Source of the DNA: Metamycoplasma auris 15026
GTDB taxonomy: Bacteria; Bacillota_I; Bacilli_A; Mycoplasmatales; Metamycoplasmataceae
NCBI RefSeq assembly: GCF_000367765.1
Contig: NZ_AORI01000012.1
Coordinates: 62,001 to 126,000 of the forward strand
Length of the DNA stretch: 64,000 nucleotides
Reading direction: 5' to 3'
Under the pieces are notes generated by a model. The model ran no database searches. It was not told the DNA's origin and was given only the letters and a program-made list of their open reading frames with translations. Below, in pieces: positions 43,593 through 53,883 of this stretch (the first letter of the stretch is position 1; each line of letters starts with the position of its first letter). Position numbers and translations under genes: made by a program.

Positions 43593-44580
43593 AATTGTCA
43601 TAATTTTCTAGAATTTTAATTTCTTCTTCTAAGTCTTTAATAATTAAAGGAATTAAATTTGGATCTGAAATTTGGGCTCCAGAAGCTCGATGATGTCCAC
43701 CACCACCTCATTTAATGGCTACATTTCGCACACAAGCGCCATTTGATCTAAATTCGCAGCGGATTTGGTTTTCTTTTTCTTGGGTAAAAAATACTCATGC
43801 TTTATTATCATCAATAGAAGATAAAAGAAATGGCCGATTTGCCTTAAGAGGATCATCAATACCAAATTTCTTTTGGTCTTCTAAACTAAAATAGAATGAA
43901 ACAACACCATTTTTAATTTGCATATTTTGTTGCACAAATGAATTGATTTTAATGTCAGCAAAGCTGCGAATTGCCATGTTTTCAAAAATCAAATCTTTTT
44001 TTGCCCCCTTAGATCAAAGTCAAGCAACTAAAAACATGGATTTTTCATCTGTTAAATTAGTAGTTAATCTTACTGAATCAGTATAAATTCCTAAAAATAA
44101 ATATGTTGCTGCATCAACATTTACTTTTCAATCTAAAAAATAAGCTATTTCAGCAATTTGTTGGGCTGCTGCAGGAGAAAAAGGGTCAACTCAAACAAGT
44201 GATGCATTTAAGTCATCATCATTTGGATGGTGGTCAATTCTTATTACTTCATCAAAAACATTATTATCTAAAAATTCTCGGCATTCTAGTCTTTCTTTAA
44301 AATTAGCATCAACTATTATTCCTAATGAATCATCGATTTTTTTAAGTTCTAGTTTGTCCATTGCAAAATCTAAAAATGGATAACTATTTTTTGAATCTCC
44401 AATTGTATAAACATTTTTATCTGGAAATGTTTCTTTAATTAGATTCTTAAGTCCAAATTGTGAACCTAAACAATCTCCATCTGGGCGAATGTGATGAAAA
44501 ATAACTATGTTTTTGTGTGCTTTGATTTTATTTTCAATATTTTTAAAAATTGCAAGTCTTTCATCACTAATTTTTATCAT
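43591..44580 (-). CDS. DHH-family phosphoesterase (NrnA-like), copy 2
   Basis: 329 residues. HHIRPDGDCLGSQFG (DHH motif I region), GIIVDAN, IDHHPNDD (DHH) and the DHHA1 glycine motif GGGGHHRASGA are present. NrnA-like proteins degrade short oligonucleotides and hydrolyse pAp. The paralogue upstream (44567-45544) is similar along its whole length, so this is a tandem duplication. Start ATG 44580 has GAGGT upstream and overlaps the upstream gene by 14 bases. Confidence 0.85.
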
Positions 44581-45544
44581 ACTTTTCAACCTCAGCTTTT
44601 AAATCACTAATGATATTTTTCATATCAGCCTTTGATCTTGCTGTAGCGCCAGCGGCAACTTCGTGTCCACCACCTGGTTTGTATTTTTCACAAATATGAT
44701 TAATTCAAATACCATTTGATCTCACACGCACTCTAATAGTTCCATCTGGCATATCAATAAAAAACACTCAAACTTTGCAATCGCCAATGTTAGCTAAAAT
44801 GTTTACATCATTAGCTTCATTATCCTTGAGATTAAATTTCTTTTGAATTTTTTTAGTTACATAGAAGTGTAGTACTTTGCCATCTTTTTTGTAGTTAAGT
44901 AAAACATAAGCTGCAAATCTAACTTTTCTTTCGTCTCTTTTAGATAAATCAAAGTTAACATCTCAAACTCTAAAATTGTTATTTTTATGCAAGTAAGCCA
45001 TAACTTCAAATGTTCTTTTTTGCACATATTCATATTGGAATCTACCTGAGTCTGTGTTAATTCCTAAATAAATATATCTAGCTGCTTTTTCAGTTACTAC
45101 TCATTTAGCTTTCATTGCAATATAACCAATTTGTTCAGCAGAAGCTGCATAAGTTGCATCTTCTCAAGTGTAATCATAAGGAACATCTGGATCAACAGGA
45201 TGGTGATCAATTCTTAGAAGGTGTGTAAAGTTTTTTTCTTTAATGTAATCTGAAAGTAAAATTCGGTGATATGAGTTAGCATCGACAACAACTCCTAAAG
45301 AATTATTAAAGTATTCTTTTGGTACATCTTCAAATTTATCAAAGTCTCATTCCATAAATGGAAATATTCCACCAGTATCTCCAAAAACAAATACTCTTTT
45401 TTCTGGAAAATTCGTTTTAATTAATTCTCTTAATCCAAATTGTGAACCTAAACAATCTCCATCTGGGCGAATATGATGAAAAATAAAAATATTATCATGA
45501 GATTCAATTGCATTCTTTGCAATCTCTCAAGTATTTTTGGCCAT
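44567..45544 (-). CDS. DHH-family phosphoesterase (NrnA-like), copy 1
   Basis: 325 residues with HHIRPDGDCLGSQFG, VVVDAN, IDHHPVDPD and GGGHEVAAGA. It carries both the DHH catalytic and the DHHA1 binding domains. Several TGA-Trp codons break the frame under the standard code. It is the first gene of the pair; ATG 45544 has GGAGA upstream. Related mollicute proteins (MgpA-like) are annotated as nanoRNase/pAp phosphatase. Confidence 0.88.
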
Positions 45545-45606
45545 TTTTTCTCCTAATTAAATATATTTGACTTATAAAGTAATCTTTAGAATTATTAATA
45601 TATAGT

Positions 45607-45729
45607 ATGAAAAATTATAATACCAAAATTAATAATCAAAGGCAATCTACACCAATAAAGAAGTACAAGTGGTATGCAAGATTGAATTTGATTGAATCTT
45701 ATTGAGTATTGAGAATTAAAAAAGATTAA
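45607..45729 (+). CDS. Possible small basic protein of 40 residues
   Basis: A short code-4 frame opens at ATG 45607 and ends at TAA 45727-45729. It is basic and aromatic (KKYKWYARLNLIESYW), with one TGA-Trp. A TATAGT sequence touches the ATG, and no ribosome site is seen. It may be a real leaderless small protein, a decayed gene end, or chance. Confidence 0.25.
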
Positions 45730-45761
45730 TTAGTATAAAAAAAGTAGGCTTCTAGGAAGTG

Positions 45762-46421
45762 CTACTTTTCTTTAACTAGATTTTCGAGGTCGGTAATTGC
45801 TTTTTTAATGTCTTCTCTACTATCTTCGTATTGTTTTATACCAGAAAGTAAATCTTTTCTTCTTTTTTCTTTATCTTCAAAACCTTCTTTAATGTCTTTT
45901 TTGACTTGTTCTAGATCTTGTTGAAATAGAGTGTAGATTTCAGCAATTCCTTTTACTATAGAACCAAAAGCAGCATATTTCTTAATAATTTCTTCACCTT
46001 TCTCTTTATTTTTATCAAGTATTTGAGTAATTAGGTCGAGAAGTTTTTTTGCTTCTGGACCATATTCTTTTATCTTGTTTAAATAGTCTTCAACTTCTTT
46101 TTCTATATCATTTGGTGCATCACTTGGCATTCCTTCTGATGGATTTGATGGATTATTATTTTCTGGATTATTAGAACTACTGCCCCCAGAGCTATTGCCA
46201 TTTGCATTGCCATCATTGTTTGTATTGTCGTTTTTGCCACCTTCATTTGGGTTAGTAGCATTTCCATTACTATTAGAATTACCGTCTTTATTTCCGTCTT
46301 TATCTTTGTCAGTTTTATCTGTATTGTTTTCAGTTTTTTCTTTCTTACATGACACTGCAGCTAAAGGAATTAAGCTTCCAAATAAAGTTGCACTTATCAA
46401 TAAAAATTTCTTTGCTTTCAT
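45762..46421 (-). CDS. Surface lipoprotein with Asn/Gly-rich linker
   Basis: 219 residues. Signal peptide with lipobox PLAAVSC, then about 70 residues of low-complexity Asn/Gly/Asp/Ser sequence, then a charged helical C-terminal domain (from about 105) probably forming coiled coils (EDYLNKIKEYGPEAKKLLDL). It would be displayed on the outer face, with the linker acting as a stalk. No close family was recognised; the build resembles variable mycoplasma lipoproteins, but no repeat suited to slippage was seen. Confidence 0.75.
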   Translation of the reverse strand: MKAKKFLLISATLFGSLIPLAAVSCKKEKTENNTDKTDKDKDGNKDGNSNSNGNATNPNEGGKNDNTNNDGNANGNSSGGSSSNNPENNNPSNPSEGMPSDAPNDIEKEVEDYLNKIKEYGPEAKKLLDLITQILDKNKEKGEEIIKKYAAFGSIVKGIAEIYTLFQQDLEQVKKDIKEGFEDKEKRRKDLLSGIKQYEDSREDIKKAITDLENLVKEK

Positions 46422-46450
46422 AACTCAAAATATAACACAAAAAACTAAAA

Positions 46451-46482
46451 AAACAAGTTAACTACAATAATTAACTTGTTTG
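46451..46482 (-). terminator. Terminator after the mutM-Smr pair
   Basis: ACAAGTTAA and TTAACTTGT pair, with a T-run on the minus strand. Confidence 0.75.
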
Positions 46483-46533
46483 CATTATTAAACAAAGAAT
46501 AATTTTAAATACTTTTTTTAAACTAAAGAAGCC

Positions 46534-46794
46534 TTAATCAAAGTGTCGTTTAAATCTTTTAAAGACACGAATTGCTGATTGGCTTTGATTAAGGAATCTA
46601 TAGTTATATCTTTCTTTTTCTAATAAATCCAATACAACAAATTTAAGAGCGCCGCTACCATTTCCTGTAATAATATCAAAGAATTCGTAGTTTCTATTTT
46701 GCTCAAAAGAAAATAAAGCATTTAATACAGAAGCCGTTGCTTCAGTGGTATCTTGACCATGAAGATCAATACTAAATGAATAATCAAAATTCAT
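46534..46794 (-). CDS. Smr-domain protein
   Basis: 86 residues. SIDLHGQDTTEATASVLNAL and FDIITGNGSGALK are the Smr hallmarks (DLHG, then TGxG). Free-standing Smr domains act as nicking endonucleases or RNA-cleaving factors in recombination and ribosome quality control. ATG 46794 was preferred over 46827 because AAAGGAG lies 12 bases upstream, inside the end of mutM, whose stop is only 5 bp away. Confidence 0.8.
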   Translation of the reverse strand: MNFDYSFSIDLHGQDTTEATASVLNALFSFEQNRNYEFFDIITGNGSGALKFVVLDLLEKERYNYRFLNQSQSAIRVFKRFKRHFD

Positions 46795-46799
46795 AATGC

Positions 46800-47624
46800 T
46801 TAATATCTCCTTTGGCAACTGCTGCATAAATAAGTTCCCCGGCCACTAACTTTGATTTTTTCTACTTCATCGCCACAAACCTTGCATCATTCAAGCTTAT
46901 CATTATGAATTTTAAGATGTTCTTGGTAAGATCCTATTTGTCCATTAAAACTTTCATATGTATGAATAGTAGAACCTCCCATTAAATAACTTTGATCCAT
47001 AATTTCTTGGGCATTTTTAAGAATTTCTTCAAGTTTTTCTTTGGGAATGTTTTTAGCTTTACTCAAAGGGTGTACTTTTGAAGCAAAAAGAGCTTCGTCA
47101 ACATAAATATTGCCAAGTCCAACTACATAAGATTGGTCTAATAATTTTGATTTAATAGATGAACCTGAAGTAGATAGTTGTTCATACAATCAATCAATAT
47201 CAGTATCTTTAGGCTCGGCTGCCATTTTTACTAGCGGAGATAAAAATAAATAGTTATCTTTGTTTCTTAGATGCATTGTTCCAAACATTCTTGTATCTAA
47301 ATAATGCAGTTCACTTCCATCATAAAAAACAAATTTCACCATTACATGCTTATTTGGCTCTGTTTCTTTTTCAAAGAAACGGTATTTTCCTTCCATACGA
47401 AGATGCGATAGCAAAATAGCATCATTATCAAAATGAAAAATAATGAATTTTCCTATATTAGTTATATCTATAATAGTTGCATCATGCAATCTATCTTGAA
47501 ATTCTTTTGGACTATATTCTTTAAAAAGTTTTTCTTTGAAAATTTCAATCTTTTTAATTTTTTTAAACAAGATTGCTTCTTTTAAGTTTTTTATGACAAC
47601 TTTAACTTCTGGTAATTCAGGCAT
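46800..47624 (-). CDS. mutM: Formamidopyrimidine-DNA glycosylase
   Basis: 274 residues. It starts MPELPEV, with Pro2 as the catalytic base and Glu3. LSHLRMEGKYRFF, a GLGNIYVDEALF segment and the C-terminal zinc finger (WCKVCGDEV and YLCSSCQRRY) are present. It removes oxidised purines such as 8-oxoguanine. It is co-transcribed with the Smr protein. Confidence 0.96.
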
Positions 47625-47681
47625 ATCTTATTTATTATATTATCTTTATTTGCTTTTAATTACTTAAAAGTGTATAAGTTA

Positions 47682-47687
47682 TATAAT
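47682..47687 (+). promoter_or_regulatory. tsaC -10 box, leaderless
   Basis: TATAAT with six bases to ATG 47694. It lies downstream of the in-frame GTG at 47670, so translation should start at 47694. Confidence 0.65.
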
Positions 47688-47693
47688 AAAACT

Positions 47694-48161
47694 ATGACAA
47701 ATAAATACAATAAACTTTTTATTTCAACTACTGATACAGTTCTTGGAATTGGAGGACCTGTAGATAAAGAAACTCTAGATCTTATCTATGAAATTAAGGG
47801 TAGAGATAGAAATAAAAAATTAATTATTTTAGTTTCATCAATTAAACAAGCAAGAACATTTAAAGAATGAAATATAGAAGCTGAAAAACTAGCTAAAATA
47901 TATTGACCTGGTGCTGTTACTTTAGTTGTTAATGACCAAGGTTTTCGTATGCCAAACCAAAAACCTCTTTTAGATTATTTGGAAGCAAATGGGCCAGTTT
48001 ATATGTCAAGTTGTAATCTTTCTAATGCCCCTGTTTGCAGAAGCATTGAGAATGCCAAATTAATTTTTCCTGAGATTACAAATATTTATAATTTTGGACC
48101 AATGAGCCAAAAGCCAAGCAAAATCATTCGAGTTGAAGATAAAGAAATTTTAAGGGATTAA
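47694..48161 (+). CDS. tsaC: Threonylcarbamoyl-AMP synthase (YrdC/Sua5 type)
   Basis: 155 residues, short for the family. STTDTVLGIGGPVDKETLDL, IYEIKGRDRNKKLIILV, WPGAVTLVV and SSCNLSNAPVC follow the YrdC order. The enzyme makes the threonylcarbamoyl-AMP used for t6A37 in ANN-decoding tRNAs. The C-terminal Sua5 extension is absent. The start was set by the -10 box. rpiB follows 4 bp after the stop. Confidence 0.85.
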
Positions 48162-48165
48162 ACTT

Positions 48166-48621
48166 ATGAAAATAAAAATCACAAGTGACCATGCTGGTCA
48201 TGAAGCAAAAATGGAATTAGCGCGTAGATTACAAAAGGAAGGGTATGAAGTAGAAACTTTTGGTTCTATGGATCCAAATACTTCTATTTCATATGCTGAT
48301 GTTGGCATTGAATTTGCTAAAGAAGCAAAAAAACATATCAATGAAAAAGATACAAAATTTGTTGCATTTTGCGGATCTGGTATTGGTATTTCAATTGCTT
48401 TAAACCGTTTTAAAAATATCCGCTGTGCGCGTGTTTCATCAAAAGAAGAAGCAAGACTTGCTAAATTACACAATGACGCAAATATTTTATGCATGGGAGG
48501 CCGCCTTTTAGAAGCTGATGCTGTTGAAGAGATGTTTCATACATGAGAACATACTGAATTTGAAGGTGGTAGACATTTAGCTAGAATAAATAAACTTGAT
48601 GAAGTTGGCCAAGATAAATAA
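48166..48621 (+). CDS. rpiB: Ribose 5-phosphate isomerase B
   Basis: 151 residues. ITSDHAGHEAK, FCGSGIGISIALNR with the catalytic Cys, and HNDANILCMGGR are the RpiB signatures. It interconverts ribose 5-phosphate and ribulose 5-phosphate, giving PRPP precursors for Apt and PncB. It lies in an operon with tsaC and ends before a terminator. One TGA-Trp near the end. Confidence 0.94.
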
Positions 48622-48655
48622 TAAGCATAACCTTTTTTTGTTGCTTGCAGAATAA

Positions 48656-48702
48656 AATAAAAATCAAAGAAACTTAATTTAGTTAACTCTTTGATTTTTT
48701 TA
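48656..48702 (+). terminator. Terminator after rpiB
   Basis: AAATCAAAGA and TCTTTGATTT pair, followed by a T-run. It may also serve the convergent ABC genes. Confidence 0.75.
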
Positions 48703-48710
48703 TTTGCTTT

Positions 48711-49715
48711 TTAAATTCCAGGATTTTCTTCAAAATATTTGCTTAAAATTGAGTTTTTATTTTCTTTTAATAAAAGAATTTCAATGTTTAATTTATTAAG
48801 TCTTGCTAGTAGATTTTTCTTTTGATTTTTATCAAGTTGTAAAAAAAGAACATTATTTTTAATTTCAAAAGGAATTTTGTTGACTGTTAGAAATAAAGTT
48901 ATTTCTTCATAGCTGCTTAAAATCATTTTTGTGTTATATGTTTCATCAATTGCATCATCAATATAACCTGAATAAAGGATATTCCCTTGGGAGAGCAAAG
49001 TAAAGCTATCAATATATTTTTCTAGCTCATCAAGAATATGACTAGAAATAAAAATAGTTTTTCCTTCGTTGTGCAGCTGTTTTAGGGTTTTATATAAAAT
49101 AACTCTAGAACTTGGATCTAAATTCGCAGCAGGCTCATCCATAATTAAAAGTTGTGGATCATTAAGCAAAGCTTGGATTAAAAGAATTGTCTTTTTTTGG
49201 CCTGAAGACATATATTCTGGACTTTTATTTAAATCAGGAAGTACAAAATTATATTTCTCAATGATTTCTTTAATTTTTTTGTCTAAATCTTTTTTCTTAA
49301 GCCCTGACATAAGTCCAAATGTGTGTAAGTATTCTTTAGCACTTAGTGTTTTAGGAAAAATTGCAATCTCAGGAACATAACCGATTTTTGTTTTAGATTT
49401 AGGGCTTTTGCTATCAATGCCATTAATATAAATTTTGCCAATGGCATTTGGATAAAAGCCTAAAATTGAACGAATTGTTGTTGTTTTTCCAGCCCCATTA
49501 TTTCCTATAAAACCATGAAATTGGCCTTGTTTAACTTCAAAACTAATATCATTAAGGACTTTTTTATATCTAAGAAATCCTTGTTTAAAAAAGACATTTA
49601 AATGCTGAATTGCTAAAGCTGCATCAAAAGATGGATTTTGATACGTATGTTTTTTTGCTTGGACAAACATTACTTTATTTTCTTTTAACATTTGTAAAAT
49701 CGATTTTTTTAGCAT
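48711..49715 (-). CDS. ABC transporter ATP-binding protein
   Basis: 334 residues. Walker A GNNGAGKTT, signature YMSSGQKKT, Walker B LLIMDEPAANLDP and the H-loop ISSHILDEL are complete. About 35 extra residues precede the ATPase domain and about 80 follow. The start overlaps the permease stop by one base (TAATG). The pair is a CcmA/Nod-type exporter; substrate unknown. Confidence 0.88.
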   Translation of the reverse strand: MLKKSILQMLKENKVMFVQAKKHTYQNPSFDAALAIQHLNVFFKQGFLRYKKVLNDISFEVKQGQFHGFIGNNGAGKTTTIRSILGFYPNAIGKIYINGIDSKSPKSKTKIGYVPEIAIFPKTLSAKEYLHTFGLMSGLKKKDLDKKIKEIIEKYNFVLPDLNKSPEYMSSGQKKTILLIQALLNDPQLLIMDEPAANLDPSSRVILYKTLKQLHNEGKTIFISSHILDELEKYIDSFTLLSQGNILYSGYIDDAIDETYNTKMILSSYEEITLFLTVNKIPFEIKNNVLFLQLDKNQKKNLLARLNKLNIEILLLKENKNSILSKYFEENPGI

Positions 49716-51739
49716 TATTTAAAGTTCTTTCTTTGAAATTTTAGATATCCAATAACTATTAAGAATAATGAAAATAAAGAAGTAATTAAAATTGCTGTAT
49801 GAGGTTCTAAATAAGGTTTTCTTTGAAATTCAATTAGATTATTATTTAATTTAATCGCCTTAATAATTCCTCATCTATAGTTAACATATTTATTGTAATT
49901 AGCTTTGGAAGCTGCTAAATAATCAAGTAAGCCATCAGTGGAAAGTTTTGTTGCAAAACTGCCATCTTCTTGGATTCCAATGATTTTAAAAACATTAATT
50001 GTTCAAAGAAGTTTACTTAGCTCTTCTGCTGCTTTTTCTTTTATGGAAGCTAGAGTGTGTTCAAGTCTTGTTTTTTGAATATTAGTTAGTTTTTTTGTAT
50101 CAAAGTTAGCTTTTATATACTCATCCACAAAGCCACTAATATTTTTTAAATTAGATCTTTCTTTAATTGCTTTAAGAGATAATAGGCTTAAGGGAAGACT
50201 GAATTTTGCATTAATTTTCTTTAATTCTTCGTTTTTTTCATTTTGAAACTCATTTTGTAGTTTAGTCTTTTCTTCATTGAATTTATTTTCATCATCCAGG
50301 ATTACATATTTAGTTAAACGACTTAGAATATCAATAATTTGATGCACTCCAATAACACTTGGATTTTTGTTTTTATCTTTTGGGATTAGAAATTCTGAAA
50401 GTCCAAGTCCACTTTGTTGCGTTAGGGATATACCATTTAATAATAGACCTTTAATTTTTTTAGTATATTCTTCATTTAAAATGAAATTAATAACTTTGTT
50501 ATTGAAGTCTTTAAACTTATCAAAGTTATTATTTTGAATATCCTCAGTTGCATAATTTAAAAATGATTCAAATTGAGGATCAAATGATTGATTTGTAATT
50601 TCAAATATACTTCTAAAATTATCCACATTGTAACTTAAAGCAAAAACATCGCCATTATTAGTCTTAAAAAGAATTTGTTTTTTTAAATCTAAGCTATATT
50701 TTTCTTTAAGTTTTTTTAGTGTACTTTCATTAAGCTTACCATTTCCATCTAGAACCCTATAGTATTTGTTTTCTTTGCCATTTAGTTTGTGATTATAATC
50801 AACATAAACACTAGCATTTTGTAAACTTCTATTGTGCAATGTTACTAAAGGAAAATAGTATTCTTTGAAGTTTAAAAAAAAGATGCTTGAATATAAAGAA
50901 TTTCTTGAGTTATTAATAATATCTAAAGTTGTATCAATTTTATTAGTTTGGAATTCTTTTTCAAGTGGATTAAAGATAAGTTCATTATCATTTTCAAATT
51001 TATTACCAATACCTTCATTGACAATTAATAAATCATCAAGTGAAGCAATTCTTTTATTTAAATTATCAACTGCATCATTAGCATCTTTTACATCCTTATT
51101 TGGAATTAAAAGCGCTGGATTACTAGCTACTCTAAAGCCAACCTTGACTACATTAATCCCTTGGGCAAATTTAACAAAATTCATCACCAAAACGCCAAAA
51201 ATTGGAATTATTCCAACAATGATTTGAAATACTTTCATTTCCACAAAATTTTGGACTAATGAAGCAATACCAAGTCCTAGCAGTCCACATAAAAGTCCTG
51301 CTCATGTTAATGATAAAGATGAAATTAAAGCTTGTTTTGCTTCAATTGGAACAATTAATTTACTAATAAAAAAAGTAAATCCCATAAGAAACATAGAAAG
51401 CAGTAGTCCTATAATACTAGCAAAAACATTACTTAAATAAATCTCAAAACGTCTAATTGGTTTGGAATATAAAATATATTCAATACCTTCTCTTCGATAA
51501 CGGTAAAAAAATGTTTGTGTCACAAATGTACAAATAATAAACGAAGCAATCATACAAAAGTTTCCAATTGCTTCAACATAGTTGTTGCTATTTACTAGTT
51601 TATCTACTTCATTAGCACTTAATGCTAACTTAATTAGACCAATAAGAATAATATAAAAAATTCCAATTGCTAGGGGAGTAATATACGAACTTCATAATCT
51701 AAAATAAATTTTTAGCTGCATTCTAAAAAAAGCTCCCAT
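49715..51739 (-). CDS. ABC transporter permease with a large extracellular domain
   Basis: 674 residues. The first 210 residues hold about six TM segments in ABC-2 style (for example SFIICTFVTQTFFYRYRREG, then KPIRRFEIYLSN). A hydrophilic region of about 400 residues follows, with one TM (FLVIGYLKFQRKN) near the end. The big domain, probably outside, is rich in Asn/Lys/Glu and has no known motif. ATG 51739 has AGGAGG upstream. It is the first gene of the two-gene exporter operon. Confidence 0.78.
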
Positions 51740-52092
51740 AAATCCTCCTTTTAAATTTAAAAATATTGTTTATAACGTTTAGATTCCTATTACTATTTTT
51801 CAAATAATTACTCTAAACTCGATTTAAACCATAAAAGAATTTAAAAATCATGTTCTTGAGACTTAATTAATTAAAATATCGCTTCCTATTTTTTATCTTA
51901 TTTTTAGTTCATTAAAACCTTTATTAATAAAAGTTAAACGTTATATTAATAATTGTACTTGAATAAAAATAATAATCTTTTCTTACTTCATAATATAAGA
52001 AATTTGATTGCTAAATTCTTATTTTTTATTGATTTTTTATAAATAAAAAACTTGCAAATATTTCACATGCAAGTTTTTAAGATGAGATTTGT
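51740..52092. other. AT-rich spacer, 353 bp
   Basis: It contains the promoter region of the exporter genes and, at 52046-52080, the terminator of the YitT gene. No reading frame of interest was seen. Confidence 0.6.
52046..52080 (-). terminator. Terminator after the YitT gene
   Basis: AAAACTTGCA and TGCAAGTTTT pair over about eleven bases with a T-run on the minus strand. Confidence 0.85.
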
Positions 52093-53496
52093 TTAAGATT
52101 CAATTTTAGATGTATCAAAACCACCATAAATCTTGTGGACACGCGTAATTGTAACTCAAGCTTTTGGATCAGCAATTAGAATTTCATTTCTAATTAGACT
52201 TTGTTCTAAATATAGTGCATAAGTTTCAATCTTAGCTGTTTCAGTATTAGTATAACCACCGACAAGTTTTTCAATGTTATAGCCATGTCAGTAATTGATT
52301 TCTTTGAATCTTGCAATAATTTTTTCAGGTTCTTTTGTATAGATTTCAATGCGAATCTTGCGGTATTTAGGATAAATAAATTCAAGCATTGAAATATATA
52401 TAACAACATATAAAGCAGAGCCTAAAAATCTAAGTAGTAAGCCTCCAAAGTTAAATGGTTTATCCACAGTAACACCCAAAGCTTCCACGATTGTAATTAA
52501 AATGAAAGCAAAACTACCAAAGATAATTGAAAGAATTAAAGAAATGTGTCCAATGCTTTTTTGTTTTACTCTTGATAAATAATAAACAACAAAGTCAGCC
52601 CCAGAAGTTGAAGCAGAATTCTTTCAAGCCATTCCTCCTGCAATTCCAGCCATAATAGCTCCAATTGCCACATAAACTATAATTGGCCAAGTTGGGTTAT
52701 TATAACCATTTTCAATTAAGCTTTTAAAATGCGCTAATTGGAAATATTGATTTTGGGTAATAAATTTAATTTTTCCTAATTCCAAAGAAACACTAGCTTC
52801 AAGAGGATTAGATAAATTAAAGTTATAAATAGAATTTGCATTATCAAATAAAATCTTATTCTTATCAACATTTCCATTCATTCAACTAAATAAATTCTTA
52901 TATGAATTACTATAAGCTCCATATGTTTCTCATGGAATTAGGCCACGAAATTCATTTTTAAATTTAGGAGAACCAATTTTATCAGGTGAATATCAGTTAA
53001 CATAGTAAATAGAAATACGTTTAAAAATATCAGATACTTGAGGAACTAAAAGAAGCGTTTGGAAAGCTACTTGCCATAGAAGTCAATAAGTTGTTAGGAT
53101 CATAAACAACCTTGAATTTTTCTTTCAAAAAATAAAGATAAAAGGTAAGTTTAGTCCTAAATAAATATAAGCAAAATAAGGCGCAGCTTTTGAAAGTGTT
53201 AAAGTAACTGCTTGCACAATTGCAGATAGCCCTGTAGCTACAGCCGCTGCTTTTCCTAAAAAAATTGCTACAGCTAAGTTATATAAAATAGCTGAAATAA
53301 AGACCATAAGCATCTTTTTAGGAAATTTCTTTCAGACATTTAAGAAATTCACTCCATAAGGGTTGATGTTATAGCCTGCTGGTTGCTTGCCTTTTTTTCT
53401 TTTTTTAATTTGGTTAGAAAGAGCATTAAATTCCTCAGAAGCTACATTGTTACTTAAGGAATCTAGTTGCATATTATTCTTTTTATTTTTCTTCAT
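52093..53496 (-). CDS. YitT-family membrane protein
   Basis: 467 residues, long for YitT. An extended polar N-terminus precedes TM segments with LGLNLPFIFIFWKK. A loop of about 120 residues is inserted in the middle, then more TMs (ASTSGADFVVYYLSRVK, typical of YitT), and a C-terminal DUF2179-like domain (about 390-467, EKIIARFKEINYWHGYNIEK). Several TGA-Trp codons occur. YitT proteins are conserved in Firmicutes and mollicutes, with unknown transport function. Confidence 0.8.
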
Positions 53497-53591
53497 AACT
53501 CTCTTATTTCCTCCTTTGCTTATTAATTACTTATTAAATATATTTATATCACTAATTTTAAGAAAAATAATAGCACAATTTATTTAATCTA

Positions 53592-53659
53592 TAACACTAA
53601 AAAATAGAGATTTTTGATTGAAGTGAAACTAAGAAAAATTACATTATTTTTTAGTGTTA
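53592..53659. repeat. 15-bp inverted repeat
   Basis: TAACACTAAAAAATA at 53592-53606 and its exact reverse complement at 53645-53659, 38 bases apart. Confidence 0.75.
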
Positions 53660-53820
53660 AATTATTCTTATTTTTAGGTCAAAATTAAGACAATTTTACT
53701 TATTTAAACAAAAAAATTCCCTTAATTTCAAAAGAAATTCAATATTTAGCCTCAATAATAACATTGAGCGTTTAAATTTTTAGTATTATTTTTTTGTGAA
53801 TGTTTTTGAATAAAAGATTA

Positions 53821-53857
53821 TTTGTTTCAATTGCTTTTTATTGGTAATTGAAACAAA
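53821..53857 (+). promoter_or_regulatory. Leader hairpin before lipoprotein 1
   Basis: TTTGTTTCAATT and AATTGAAACAAA pair perfectly over a 13-base loop. A GGAATGAAAGGG ribosome region follows, so it could mask or protect translation start. Confidence 0.6.
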
Positions 53858-53883
53858 AAAGGAATGAAAGGGTGTTTTAATAA

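Larger units (their letters stand above)
53497..53883. other. Spacer of 387 bp upstream of lipoprotein 1
   Basis: Gene-free and AT-rich. It holds a 15-bp inverted repeat (53592-53606 and 53645-53659), a TAGTATTATT element at 53781-53790 shared in similar form with lipoproteins 2 and 3, and a 12-bp hairpin (53821-53832 and 53846-53857) close to the ribosome site. Confidence 0.65.
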
